Of a stretch of DNA of 35,212 nucleotides, positions 21,796 to 30,576 are shown in pieces. The first letter of the stretch is position 1. Every line of letters starts with the position of its first letter. The stretch is from JAWXUD01 sp044432945 (GTDB lineage: Bacteria; Cyanobacteriota; Vampirovibrionia; Gastranaerophilales; Gastranaerophilaceae): positions 1 through 35,212 of the forward strand of contig JAWXUD010000017.1 of assembly GCA_044432945.1 (NCBI GenBank), written 5' to 3'. The position numbers and the translations under genes are program-made. Below the pieces are notes generated by a model. It saw only the letters and a program-made list of their open reading frames with translations. It was not told the DNA's origin and made no database searches.

Positions 21796-22602
21796 ATGCA
21801 AATAAATTCAGTGAACAATTTTCATAATAATTACGCTAAAAATTATAAAAACAATTTTAATGGTCAACAATCTGATAAATCAACTGATAAAAAAGTAAAA
21901 GCTGGCGTCAAGACAACTACTGCCCTGGCTACTGGTATCACATTAGGATTGATTGCTAAAAAACAAGGATTTAGCCTTAGCCCTAAAAAAATATTTAAAA
22001 CTCCGATGAAAGATTGGGCTATTTTCAAATTACCTAACAAAAACAAACCAAATGATAAAACATTACAATTCGAAGCAAAAGAAATTTTATCACTTGCCTC
22101 AAGCTCTGTAGCTGGTGGCTTGGCTGGCGGAATAATATTTGATAAAAAAGAAAACCGTAAAGCTAAAATCAAAGAAGGATTAAATCAAATCGTAGGCGAT
22201 GTTGCTGTCCCATTAATGTTTGTCGCAGGACCAGCAAAAGCATACGAAACATTCACCAACAAGGCATTTGACCCTAATGCAAAAGAAAGCGTTAGAAATC
22301 TTGCACAGAAATTCAAGACAAATAAATTCTTAAAAATTGCCGCTCCTGTTGTCGTTGGTGCAGTAAGCTTAGGAGCTGGAATAATCGCTGGGAATAAAAC
22401 AGCAAACTTTATAAATGAAAAAATATATAAAGAAAAAAGAGAACGCCAAGTGAAAGCAACTGATTTCGCTCCACACATTGATGACGTATGTCTTGCAGCA
22501 ACACTGATGGCTGAAAAATCAACTTTCTCTGGTGTTGTATCAAAACTTGTTCCTTTTGCTTTATTAGTGCCAGGCTTTGAAACTGGTTTAGCCCAAAAAT
22601 AA
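21796..22602 (+). CDS. Hypothetical membrane-associated protein with N-terminal VNN...NFNG motif
   Basis: 268 residues from MQINSVNNFHNN at 21796, which follows AAAGGATTTAATA; an ATG at 21769 would add nine residues without a ribosome site. After an Asn-rich head ending NNFNGQQ come hydrophobic glycine-rich segments at about 40-55 (TTALATGITLGLIAKK), 100-115 (SLASSSVAGGLAGGIIF), 185-202 (APVVVGAVSLGAGIIAG) and the C-terminus (VVSKLVPFALLVPGFETG). I do not recognise a family. It converges on the glucanotransferase gene with a 17-bp gap. Confidence 0.65.
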   Translation: MQINSVNNFHNNYAKNYKNNFNGQQSDKSTDKKVKAGVKTTTALATGITLGLIAKKQGFSLSPKKIFKTPMKDWAIFKLPNKNKPNDKTLQFEAKEILSLASSSVAGGLAGGIIFDKKENRKAKIKEGLNQIVGDVAVPLMFVAGPAKAYETFTNKAFDPNAKESVRNLAQKFKTNKFLKIAAPVVVGAVSLGAGIIAGNKTANFINEKIYKEKRERQVKATDFAPHIDDVCLAATLMAEKSTFSGVVSKLVPFALLVPGFETGLAQK

Positions 22603-22619
22603 AAGGCTGAAGCGATTTG

Positions 22620-24635
22620 TTATTCTTTTAAAATAGCTTCATAATGAGCCAATTCATTTATAATTGGCATAAATTGTGCATCGAGCTTATTCAACTCAAA
22701 GTCATCATTATTTGTCATATTTTTCAACTCGTCTAATTTAGCGTGAAGTGCTACTTTTAACACCTCTGGTATATTCAACGCAGTCGGTTCTTCACTTGCC
22801 AAATTCTCATAATACTTTTGCTCAAAATCTGGCGAAATTCGTAATTTCCAATTCGCATCACGAGCAACCCCACCAACGTTATAAACTACCTCTTTATCTA
22901 CTATGCCCAAAATATCCGCAAACGATATCTGGAATTTTTTAGCCGTCATCAATTCTGAAAATTTAGCCTTGACCAACTCTTTATCATCTGAATCTATTTT
23001 TTCACAAAATGCTTTACCCTCAGAAATCCTATCTCCGTCTTTGTGTAAATATCCAGCCAAATAAAGAGGGTTCCAAAACTCGCTATTTCTTGTCCAATCA
23101 CGTTTTACCATATTCATAGCAGGGATTGAATCGTGCGAACCAACTAAAGACCAATTCTTATCCGATTTCCCCTCAACTTTTGACCACTCAAGTTGATCAA
23201 GACTAGGCAAGTGCAAATTTTCATAATAAACTTTATTAAACGCTTCTGGTTGACTACAAATATCCTCCCAAATTGGGTCTGAATTTTCTAATCCGTGTTC
23301 TTTTAGCGTTGGTAAAACAATTTTGTTCATGACCTTTGAAAAATAAGAAACACTTCCATCATTGTTTATAAAATCGCTTGAGTAATTTTTATAATCGTCT
23401 AAAGGCTCACCGTTTTTAGATTTCATCTTAGACATATAAGTCGCATTAACAGGGTTGTTCTCATCGTTTATAATATTTCCTTTTTCATCATAAACTAAAC
23501 TTGCATTTTCCACCACAAACGGCTCAATCAAGCCCATGACATGATCTATCCTTATATTTTCACAATACTCAAGAGCGTGATTTATTTTGTTTTTTAAAAA
23601 CTCGCCAGCCACACCAAGCTCATCTTCACCCACAAACATTTTCCTAGGGTTTAAGACTGGCACACCCCAAGCCTGAACGGCAGTATCGCCACCAGCAGCA
23701 CCTAATTGATACCCTTCAACAAAAGCATCTTTGTTACGCCAATAATCCATTTTTGAACAACCGACTAACAAATCGCTTATATATTTAAACCCTATAACTT
23801 CACGAAACTCTTTATTTTCTTTAATCTGCTTATCCAAAATAAACTGCTCAAATTGATGCAGATTAATTTCTTTTCTATATTCTTGAGTTAATTTTCTATA
23901 ACGTGACTTAGCGTCCTCATCACCATCTTTCACTAAAACTAACAAGTTCTCATCAAGCTCATTATCCCACTTTGAAAAATCATCTGTGCCATATTTATTT
24001 GAAAGCATTTTAAAAACAGCTTCTTCTTGAGTGCTATTCATTTTTTCATCATTATTCGCTTTTAAATAAGCTGAAAATTCTTTGTAAAAATCAATCGCCT
24101 TAGCCCTACCTAAGCCTGCTTGAGATACCAAATTTTTATACGATTTCAATATTGCTTTATCATAAAGCTCATTTGCCTTCTCAAAATCAGAATAGACATA
24201 ATTTTTATTATCTTTCTCTGGTTTGTCCATCAACCTCGACAAATCATTTTTGCTCAATATATTGGCAAACGAATCAGTTGATAAGACCTCTAAATCAATA
24301 AACAATCTATTTTCAGTCAATGCCGATGAATTATAAGGCGAGATATTATTTTTTTGCAAATCCCCGTTCGGTCCTAACTGGTTACCATTAAATCCATATT
24401 GTGCAAGGAAATTTATATATTTTTTAGATGCATTTGAAAACGGCGAGCCTACAAAAGTTTCATAATTCATTGCTGGAAAACAACTCCCATGGGTTATTGC
24501 AACCCTATCGGTTGTCCCCATCAAAGAATATGCATCACTAATTGTATTTTGCATCAAAGAACTTTCTCTTGAACTCGGTTTTCTGCCAAAAGACTGTCTA
24601 TTATACTGGTAATTATTTACTCCCACGACTCGCAT
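22620..24635 (-). CDS. Divergent GH77 4-alpha-glucanotransferase (MalQ-like)
   Basis: 671 residues. GH77 enzymes transfer alpha-1,4-glucan chains. Matches in order: YINFLAQYGFNGNQLGP (family pattern FlaeaGq.wWQvLPLGP), SPYNSSAL (SPYxSxSAF), GAAGGDTAVQAWGVPVLNP (GQxWGxPxY), IRIDHVMGL with the nucleophile as Asp364, PIWEDICS with Glu455 at the place of the AEDLG acid/base, and GSHDSIPAMN with Asp500 for the GTHDN transition-state aspartate. All three catalytic carboxylates thus seem present although the surroundings are diverged. Residues 1-20 (MRVVGVNNYQYNRQSFGRKP) are an extra N-terminus like that of the neighbouring gene. No good Shine-Dalgarno. Activity on maltodextrin or glycogen is inferred. 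Confidence 0.75.
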   Translation of the reverse strand: MRVVGVNNYQYNRQSFGRKPSSRESSLMQNTISDAYSLMGTTDRVAITHGSCFPAMNYETFVGSPFSNASKKYINFLAQYGFNGNQLGPNGDLQKNNISPYNSSALTENRLFIDLEVLSTDSFANILSKNDLSRLMDKPEKDNKNYVYSDFEKANELYDKAILKSYKNLVSQAGLGRAKAIDFYKEFSAYLKANNDEKMNSTQEEAVFKMLSNKYGTDDFSKWDNELDENLLVLVKDGDEDAKSRYRKLTQEYRKEINLHQFEQFILDKQIKENKEFREVIGFKYISDLLVGCSKMDYWRNKDAFVEGYQLGAAGGDTAVQAWGVPVLNPRKMFVGEDELGVAGEFLKNKINHALEYCENIRIDHVMGLIEPFVVENASLVYDEKGNIINDENNPVNATYMSKMKSKNGEPLDDYKNYSSDFINNDGSVSYFSKVMNKIVLPTLKEHGLENSDPIWEDICSQPEAFNKVYYENLHLPSLDQLEWSKVEGKSDKNWSLVGSHDSIPAMNMVKRDWTRNSEFWNPLYLAGYLHKDGDRISEGKAFCEKIDSDDKELVKAKFSELMTAKKFQISFADILGIVDKEVVYNVGGVARDANWKLRISPDFEQKYYENLASEEPTALNIPEVLKVALHAKLDELKNMTNNDDFELNKLDAQFMPIINELAHYEAILKE

Positions 24636-24681
24636 GTTCTATCTAACGTTCCTGAACATTTTTTTGATACTTTAGTGCCAA

Positions 24682-26157
24682 CTAAATTTCTCCAATAATT
24701 TCAATCGTAGCGTTACAACCAATTTCTTCACGAGAAAGCACCGTAAAGTCATTCAAATAATTTGACAATAATGAGAATATCATATGACGCATTTCCATTG
24801 GTACGAAAATCTTAGGACTTTCAATCCCCATCTCATCTGCTTTTTTGACAATTTTTTCTGCCAATTTCTCCGCAAAATCAGCATCAATTCTAACAACCTC
24901 ATCAATTTCTTCTTCAAAATCAGGTTCTAAGGTTTCTAAGGTCGCCTCTGAAATCTCAAACCCTAAAATAATTCCGTCATCATTAACATTCATAGAACAA
25001 ATGTAGCGTGATAAAAGCAAACGCACTCTTTTAATCAAATCGGCTTTGCAACAATCTTGAGCAAAATCATTAATCTTTTCAAAAATGAACGAAATGTCTT
25101 TTATAGAAATTCTCTCACGTATCAAACTCACTAATACAAAACGTAAATCTGATAATGAAAGGAAATCAGGTATAATATTTTCAACCAAAAACGGATTATG
25201 ACCATTTACAACTTCAATGTACTTATTCAATTCTTTATAGTCCAATAAATCATCTACATATTTTATCGCATTATGCTCTAAAGCTTTTGCGATGTAAGCT
25301 GAACTGCTAATCCCTTCGTGCCAAAAATCTTTTGCGATCTCTTTCTCAACCCAGACAATATCCTTTCCTGAGATTTTATCCACGTCAACTATCGTATTTG
25401 ACAACTCCTTATCCAAATTTAAATCATCAACAAAAAACATTAAATAATTAGGATACACAGCCGCTTTAAAAACATCAAGCCCGTGCATTCTTATGCTAAA
25501 TTCAAACGGGTTAAGGTTTTCAGCATCTCTAAACATGATTTTTGGAATAACATAGCCCAACTCTTCCGTAAGCTTTAAACGAGTTTTAACCGTTTCTGCA
25601 ACCAATTCTTCCTCAACAACTTCCTGCTCAGAATCCACCAACCCTAAAATCTCTTCGCTCAAACATATTGCGATTTTATCCTCAGTCAATTTTGAATACA
25701 TAATATCTGGTGAAGTCGCTTTTACAAATTCATTTTTCAAATCATCAAGTGCTTTTAGTCCAGCAGAAATTTTATCGTTCAGTTTTTTTCTACCAACAGA
25801 AGCTGGTGGCTCTAACTCTAATTCAGACTTAATTTTAGCAATCTTATTTTTTTGGTTATTAATTTTTTTCTGAATTTCTAAACAATTTTCATAAGGTGAT
25901 AATTGTGGAGCAAGCATTTTTTCCATTTTTCGTTTAAAAGTAGAAACATTAATAATATCATCATTAATATCTTCCTCAAAAGAACTGACTTCTTTCATAA
26001 AAATGCAATTGCAAGTAATACCATCATCTGTTTCATTCTCTTGCATACTGTATAATTCCCAACCATTCATCGACATTTCATTTAAAAGGTTTTGAAGCTC
26101 TTGCATATCGTCACCCGAACAAGTTTTTATAACATATTGTACTTTTTTACTAAACAT
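24682..26157 (-). CDS. Soluble FlhA/FHIPEP C-terminal-domain protein fused to a DUF4177-like domain
   Basis: 491 residues without membrane helices. Residues 1-60 (VQYVIKTCSGDDMQELQNLL, NGWELYSM) fit a DUF4177-like domain. Residues about 95-145 look coiled. From about 195 to the end it is colinear with the cytoplasmic domain of the type III export gate FlhA: GYVIPKIMFRDAENLNPFEF (FlhA GFLPPVVHIRDNMDLQPARY), DIVWVEKEIAKDFWHEG (AIWIESALKEQAQIQG), VDDLLDYKELNKYIE, FLSLSDLRFVLVSLIRERISIKDI (the LLxExVxIRD block), then KIFVPMEMRHMIFSLL and a final VLSREEIG. FlhA's eight transmembrane helices are absent, and so are other export genes. It lies 12 nt from udp, behind GGGAG. Confidence 0.82.
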   Translation of the reverse strand: MFSKKVQYVIKTCSGDDMQELQNLLNEMSMNGWELYSMQENETDDGITCNCIFMKEVSSFEEDINDDIINVSTFKRKMEKMLAPQLSPYENCLEIQKKINNQKNKIAKIKSELELEPPASVGRKKLNDKISAGLKALDDLKNEFVKATSPDIMYSKLTEDKIAICLSEEILGLVDSEQEVVEEELVAETVKTRLKLTEELGYVIPKIMFRDAENLNPFEFSIRMHGLDVFKAAVYPNYLMFFVDDLNLDKELSNTIVDVDKISGKDIVWVEKEIAKDFWHEGISSSAYIAKALEHNAIKYVDDLLDYKELNKYIEVVNGHNPFLVENIIPDFLSLSDLRFVLVSLIRERISIKDISFIFEKINDFAQDCCKADLIKRVRLLLSRYICSMNVNDDGIILGFEISEATLETLEPDFEEEIDEVVRIDADFAEKLAEKIVKKADEMGIESPKIFVPMEMRHMIFSLLSNYLNDFTVLSREEIGCNATIEIIGEI

Positions 26158-26169
26158 GAATTACACTCC

Positions 26170-26937
26170 CTATTTATTCTTTTTCATCAACAATTTAATA
26201 CCTTCAATAGCAACCCTAATTGCCTTATCAGTATCATGAATTATCGGATTATCCAAACCTAATTTTTCACGTTCTTGATTAGCCACAACCAAAAACACAG
26301 ACCCTGTCTTAACTTTCAAATAACTTGACACGACAAATAACGCAGCTGATTCCATCTCAGAAGCCAAACAACCCAAACGCTTCCACGCTTCCCACTTAGA
26401 ATTTAGCTCAGAACTAACAGGCATCAAATCAGGACTATGTTGCCCATAAAAAGAATCCTTACACTGAACAACACCAATGTGATGTTCAAAACCTAAATTT
26501 TTAACCCCATCAACCAAAGCTGTCGTAACGTCAAAATCAGCCACCGCTGGAAATTCAATCGGTGCATATTCTTTGCTCGTGCCTTCCATACGAATTGCAC
26601 TTGTAGCAACAACAACATCGCCACCTTTTACGTCTAAACTCATACCGCCACAAGTTCCGACACGAATAAAATGACTAGCCCCAACATTCACCAATTCTTC
26701 TAGGGCAATAGCGGCAGATGGTCCACCAATGCCAGTTGAAGTCACACTAACTTTTTCTCCATCTAAATACCCAGTATAAGTAACATATTCACGTTTATCA
26801 GCGACAAGTCTAGCATCTTCAAAATATTCTGCAATTTTTTTACATCTTTTAGGATCACCTGGCATAATTACATATTTACCAACATCACCCTCTTTCAAAC
26901 CAACATGATACTGTTCATTATTTTCGGCATATTTCAT
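26170..26937 (-). CDS. udp: Uridine phosphorylase (nucleoside phosphorylase family)
   Basis: 255 residues. It catalyses phosphorolysis of uridine to uracil and ribose-1-phosphate. Phosphate-binding MPGDPKRCKKIA, STGIGGPSAAIALEEL, and IRVGTCGGMSLDVKGGDVVV (GTxG motif) are present. The nucleoside-binding ECxxEM-type motif appears as GCLASEMESAALFVVS, followed by the VVANQERE region. Purine nucleoside phosphorylases of the same fold are the main alternative. It is in the minus-strand run between skp and the FlhA-domain gene. Confidence 0.9.
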   Translation of the reverse strand: MKYAENNEQYHVGLKEGDVGKYVIMPGDPKRCKKIAEYFEDARLVADKREYVTYTGYLDGEKVSVTSTGIGGPSAAIALEELVNVGASHFIRVGTCGGMSLDVKGGDVVVATSAIRMEGTSKEYAPIEFPAVADFDVTTALVDGVKNLGFEHHIGVVQCKDSFYGQHSPDLMPVSSELNSKWEAWKRLGCLASEMESAALFVVSSYLKVKTGSVFLVVANQEREKLGLDNPIIHDTDKAIRVAIEGIKLLMKKNK

Positions 26938-26965
26938 TCAAAAACCCCTTTTCTAATTAAAATAA

Positions 26966-27421
26966 TTATTTAACTGTTTTTAATTTCGTAACGACCAAAT
27001 CAGTTACATCAACACCGCCAACAAATATTACTCTATAATCAAATATAGCATCAAGCTTTTGCTCAACTAGCACTTCTGTCGAAGCATTTTGAATTTTATT
27101 GTAAATATCTTCTTCTTTTTCAAGCTTATATTGTTTGAAAGCGTCCTCTTTTGCCTTGAACTCTTTTGCTGTTGCCTCTTCAAAATTCTGTTTTTTCAAC
27201 GGTGTTTCAATAGCTTTATACTGCTTTTCTTTATCCATCATATATTGCTGAAGATCAAGGGTTTTGTTATCAATTTCTTTAACAATTTTTTGTGCATAAG
27301 GAAAATTCTCTTGAACTTTTTGGTAATCAACATAACCAACACCCGATGCCAAAGCCTTACCGCCCACCATCAACAAAGCACCAACTAAAATTAAGGTTTT
27401 CATAAATTCATTTTTTTTCAT
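26966..27421 (-). CDS. skp: Skp/OmpH-family periplasmic chaperone
   Basis: 151 residues. A signal peptide (TLILVGALLMVGGKALA) is followed by GVGYVDYQKVQENFPYAQK, the typical OmpH start. Long charged helices rich in Lys and Gln form the tentacle arms (LQQYMMDKEKQYKAI, FKQYKLEKEEDIYNKIQ), and the C-terminal strand VIFVGGVDVTDLVV closes the base. It holds unfolded outer-membrane proteins in the periplasm. It lies 39 nt downstream of bamA, the expected partner. Confidence 0.88.
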   Translation of the reverse strand: MKKNEFMKTLILVGALLMVGGKALASGVGYVDYQKVQENFPYAQKIVKEIDNKTLDLQQYMMDKEKQYKAIETPLKKQNFEEATAKEFKAKEDAFKQYKLEKEEDIYNKIQNASTEVLVEQKLDAIFDYRVIFVGGVDVTDLVVTKLKTVK

Positions 27422-27460
27422 AAGATTACTCCTTTTATTTTTTTAAATTTCATTTAATTT

Positions 27461-29629
27461 TTAATATAATAAATCACCTACACCAAATGTGAAATATCCA
27501 TTTGATGACGAATTAGATCCAGGATTTGTAAGTGGAATACCATAATCAATAGAAACTGGACCCATACCTGGTACAAACAATTTTAACCCAACCCCAGCTG
27601 AAATTGCATAGCCTGGACGGTCATATATAATATCTGTAACTGGACTATCATAAATTTGTCCTGCATCAACCCAAGTCGTAAATCTCAAGTTGTTAAGAAA
27701 ACTGATTTTTGTTCTATCTAAAAATGGTATTGGCGTTGCCAATTCAACACTACCCATAACGAAACTTTCACCAGTACCGACACCACTCATTTTGAAACCT
27801 CTGATTGTATAAGGTCCACCTAAACGATACGCCATAACTTCAGGCAAATCACTTCCATGCACAGCACCACCAGCTTTACCAGTAAAAGATAGAGATGATT
27901 TTTTACCAACTGGAATATATTGTTTAATCATACCAATCAACTTACCATGCGTCTTGTCAAAGTCAAGGACTCCAATCTGCTCATCAAATCTTAAATTAAG
28001 TAAAGTACCATTTCTAGGAATAGCCGTGTTGTCACGTGTATCATAAATTATAGCAGGGCTTAATGACAAGAATGTTCCACCCTCTAACTGGTTTGCACGC
28101 TCTGAAATCGGTATATTATACGCTTCATACAAACTTGTAATCTGATCTGCATCACCCTCACTAACATTAATATTTTCTAAACCAACAGAAAAAGTTGCCG
28201 TCATATGCTTGTTATGCTTCATTCTATGAGCAACTGTCGACTCAATCCCAATACGGCGTTCAATAGCCAAAGGAACTTGATAACTACCAAAATCTCTATA
28301 GAAAATTTTATTCATTAAAGATGTGTCAGAATTATAAAAATAAGGCTCAAAGAAACTTAATTCTGCTTGCAAGTTCATATGATTTAGCACAGAAGCATCA
28401 GTTAACATCACCCCAGTACCAACAATTGTATTTAAAGCAAGCCTTTGATTTCTACCTCTAAAGTTGTTGTCAGCAATCCCAACAGACCCAAAGAAACCTG
28501 TTACTGAATCAATACCACCACCTAAAGAAACGTTTGCAGTTCTTTGCTCTTCAACGTTTATCGTAATATCATACAAATCCAATTCTTCCGATACTGGCTC
28601 AATTTCACGAGTTACATCTTTAAAAGCTTGTGTCGCATACAAACGAACCAAATCCTCTTTCAAAAAGTTTTCATTATAAATAGAACCTGGCTCAATTAAC
28701 ACATTTCGCTCAATTACGTAATTTTTTGTTTTTTCATTACCTGAAATCAATACCTGATTTATATGCCCTTCTTTTATCGTCAAATTCAATGTCCCATCAG
28801 GATCATCATCAATCGAATCAATACGTGCCAAAATATAACTTTTAGCCGCATATGCGTGTTGAATTTCTGCAATAGCCTGATTAATCACTGAAATATTTTG
28901 TGGTTTTCCCACCATAGGCATCAAATAAACCAAGATCTCTTCAAGAGGCAAAACCGTATTACCTTCAATCGTAAAATCAGTAACAGGAGCATTCTCTTCG
29001 ACTATAACTTTTAGAGTAACTGAACCATCTTGATTATTAGCAGGTATAACCTTCATTCGCTCCGTGAAAAAGCCTAAATCATAGATAGCTTTTAAATTCT
29101 CTTGCAACAAATCTCTGTTATAAACATCGCCCACTTTTAATGTCATTTTTTCTATAATCAAATCAGGGTTAACGATATCAGAACCAAAGACAACGACATC
29201 TCTAATCCTTTTTTCACTAGAAACTTTTTTTTCTTCGACAACTTTGTTCTCATCAATATCGCTTGCATAAATATTTTGTCTTAGCGAAGCGTCTTCTATA
29301 ACTGATTGTTCAAAAGGTGGCAATTCAAAAGTTTGCATTTGTTTGACTTCTGGCATCACAGTTGGTTGAATATCAAACTCATCAGCGTTTTCTCTCTCAA
29401 GAATTTCTTCTATCGAAAGCTGTTCAGCATCTTTTTGAACGGGTTTTTTCTCTACAGAATCAAGAACATCAATGCTTTCAACATTAATTTCACTTTCTTT
29501 TTTATCTTTATTCCAAAACCCAAAAGCTGACGCAGGCAAACTATTTGTCATCGCAAAAACAATAACAAATAACGCTATGTAAAATCTCGTGAATTTATTC
29601 AAAAAAATGTTGTCCTTAAATACTTTCAT
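27461..29629 (-). CDS. bamA: Outer-membrane protein assembly factor BamA/Omp85
   Basis: 722 residues. A signal or anchor segment lies at about 14-36. An acidic linker of about 100 residues (rich in Glu, Val, Pro) precedes three POTRA domains: about 142-215 (RIRDVVVFGSDIVNPDLI), 216-288 (VTDFTIEGNTVLPLEEI) and 289-365 (INQVLISGNEKTKNYVIERN). The 16-strand D15 barrel follows, starting near VSLGGGIDSVTGFFGSVG, with the LGGPYTIRGFKMSGVGTGES segment carrying the RGF motif of barrel loop 6. The chain ends in an aromatic residue (LLY). Three rather than five POTRA repeats is the cyanobacterial Omp85 arrangement. There is no Shine-Dalgarno; a TATAAT at 29653-29648 lies 18 nt before the start. Confidence 0.95.
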   Translation of the reverse strand: MKVFKDNIFLNKFTRFYIALFVIVFAMTNSLPASAFGFWNKDKKESEINVESIDVLDSVEKKPVQKDAEQLSIEEILERENADEFDIQPTVMPEVKQMQTFELPPFEQSVIEDASLRQNIYASDIDENKVVEEKKVSSEKRIRDVVVFGSDIVNPDLIIEKMTLKVGDVYNRDLLQENLKAIYDLGFFTERMKVIPANNQDGSVTLKVIVEENAPVTDFTIEGNTVLPLEEILVYLMPMVGKPQNISVINQAIAEIQHAYAAKSYILARIDSIDDDPDGTLNLTIKEGHINQVLISGNEKTKNYVIERNVLIEPGSIYNENFLKEDLVRLYATQAFKDVTREIEPVSEELDLYDITINVEEQRTANVSLGGGIDSVTGFFGSVGIADNNFRGRNQRLALNTIVGTGVMLTDASVLNHMNLQAELSFFEPYFYNSDTSLMNKIFYRDFGSYQVPLAIERRIGIESTVAHRMKHNKHMTATFSVGLENINVSEGDADQITSLYEAYNIPISERANQLEGGTFLSLSPAIIYDTRDNTAIPRNGTLLNLRFDEQIGVLDFDKTHGKLIGMIKQYIPVGKKSSLSFTGKAGGAVHGSDLPEVMAYRLGGPYTIRGFKMSGVGTGESFVMGSVELATPIPFLDRTKISFLNNLRFTTWVDAGQIYDSPVTDIIYDRPGYAISAGVGLKLFVPGMGPVSIDYGIPLTNPGSNSSSNGYFTFGVGDLLY

Positions 29630-29693
29630 TCGTCTATTCTAATCAAAATTATATCACGAATGAAAAAAAATAAAAAACAAATATTAACAAATG

Positions 29694-30509
29694 TTATTTA
29701 TTTTCAACAATTCTTTTATACACGTCATTTTTATTAAACCCAAAGAGTTCTGACAGGATAACTGAAATCTCTTTCGCCTTAAATCCTTTAGTCGATAACG
29801 CATTTATTTTTTCGTCCAAATCTATTGCCTCACTTGCGTTTTCATCTCTAAAGACCATTGCAACAATCTCGCCTTTTAATATATTTTTTTCAAAATATTC
29901 AATAACGTTTTGACAATCATCAATAACAATTTCTTCAAACATTTTAGTAAGCTCACGCCCTAGTGCAACTTTAACGTTTCCACGAACATTTTTGACAATT
30001 TCTAACGTATTTAAAATGCGATTTGGCGACTCATAAAAAACAACCTCTTGAGATTTTTTACTTGTTAAAATTTTTTCTATTTGAATTTTAGTTTTTGGCA
30101 AAAATCCAACAAAACAAAAATCTTCATCTTTGCGAGAAATCTGTGACAAAAAAGTTACAACAGCATTAGCACCAGGCAAAGCCGTTATTTTTACATCATT
30201 TTTCCTTAATTCTTCCACCAAAATAGAACCAGGATCGCAAAACAAAGGCGTACCCGCATCTGATACCAAAGCAATTTTTTTTCCTGACTGCAATTGTTCT
30301 AAAAAGCTTTGCACACGCTCTTTTTCATTAAATTTGTGATACGAAACGCATTTTGTTTTAATATCAAAATGATTTAATAATTTTTGCGTAACTCGCATAT
30401 CCTCGCAAGCTATCAAATCAACATTTTGAAGCACTTCTTTAGCACGTTCACTCATATCGCCTAAATTCCCAATCGGGGTTGGAACTATATAAAAATCAAA
30501 TTCTCTCAT
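29694..30509 (-). CDS. rsmI: 16S rRNA (cytidine-1402-2'-O)-methyltransferase
   Basis: 271 residues. It methylates the 2'-O of C1402 in the ribosomal P site. It is a tetrapyrrole-methylase fold: IVPTPIGNLGDMSERA, IACEDMRVTQKLL, LVSDAGTPLFCDPG, ITALPGANAVVTFL and VFYESPNRILNTL are the RsmI signature blocks. The C-terminal small helical domain ends FNKNDVYKRIVENK. No Shine-Dalgarno; an extended -10 (TGCTAAAAT) ends 6 nt before the ATG. Confidence 0.96.
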   Translation of the reverse strand: MREFDFYIVPTPIGNLGDMSERAKEVLQNVDLIACEDMRVTQKLLNHFDIKTKCVSYHKFNEKERVQSFLEQLQSGKKIALVSDAGTPLFCDPGSILVEELRKNDVKITALPGANAVVTFLSQISRKDEDFCFVGFLPKTKIQIEKILTSKKSQEVVFYESPNRILNTLEIVKNVRGNVKVALGRELTKMFEEIVIDDCQNVIEYFEKNILKGEIVAMVFRDENASEAIDLDEKINALSTKGFKAKEISVILSELFGFNKNDVYKRIVENK

Positions 30510-30515
30510 GAATTC

Positions 30516-30524
30516 ATTTTAGCA
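30516..30524 (-). promoter_or_regulatory. Extended -10 box directly before rsmI
   Basis: TGCTAAAAT read on the minus strand, ending 6 nt before the rsmI ATG. No clear -35 was found; the TG dinucleotide could compensate. It fits a leaderless transcript. Confidence 0.4.
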
Positions 30525-30576
30525 CAACTTAAAATTTTCACGCATCGATTTTAATATTATTAACCCACAAAACTGT

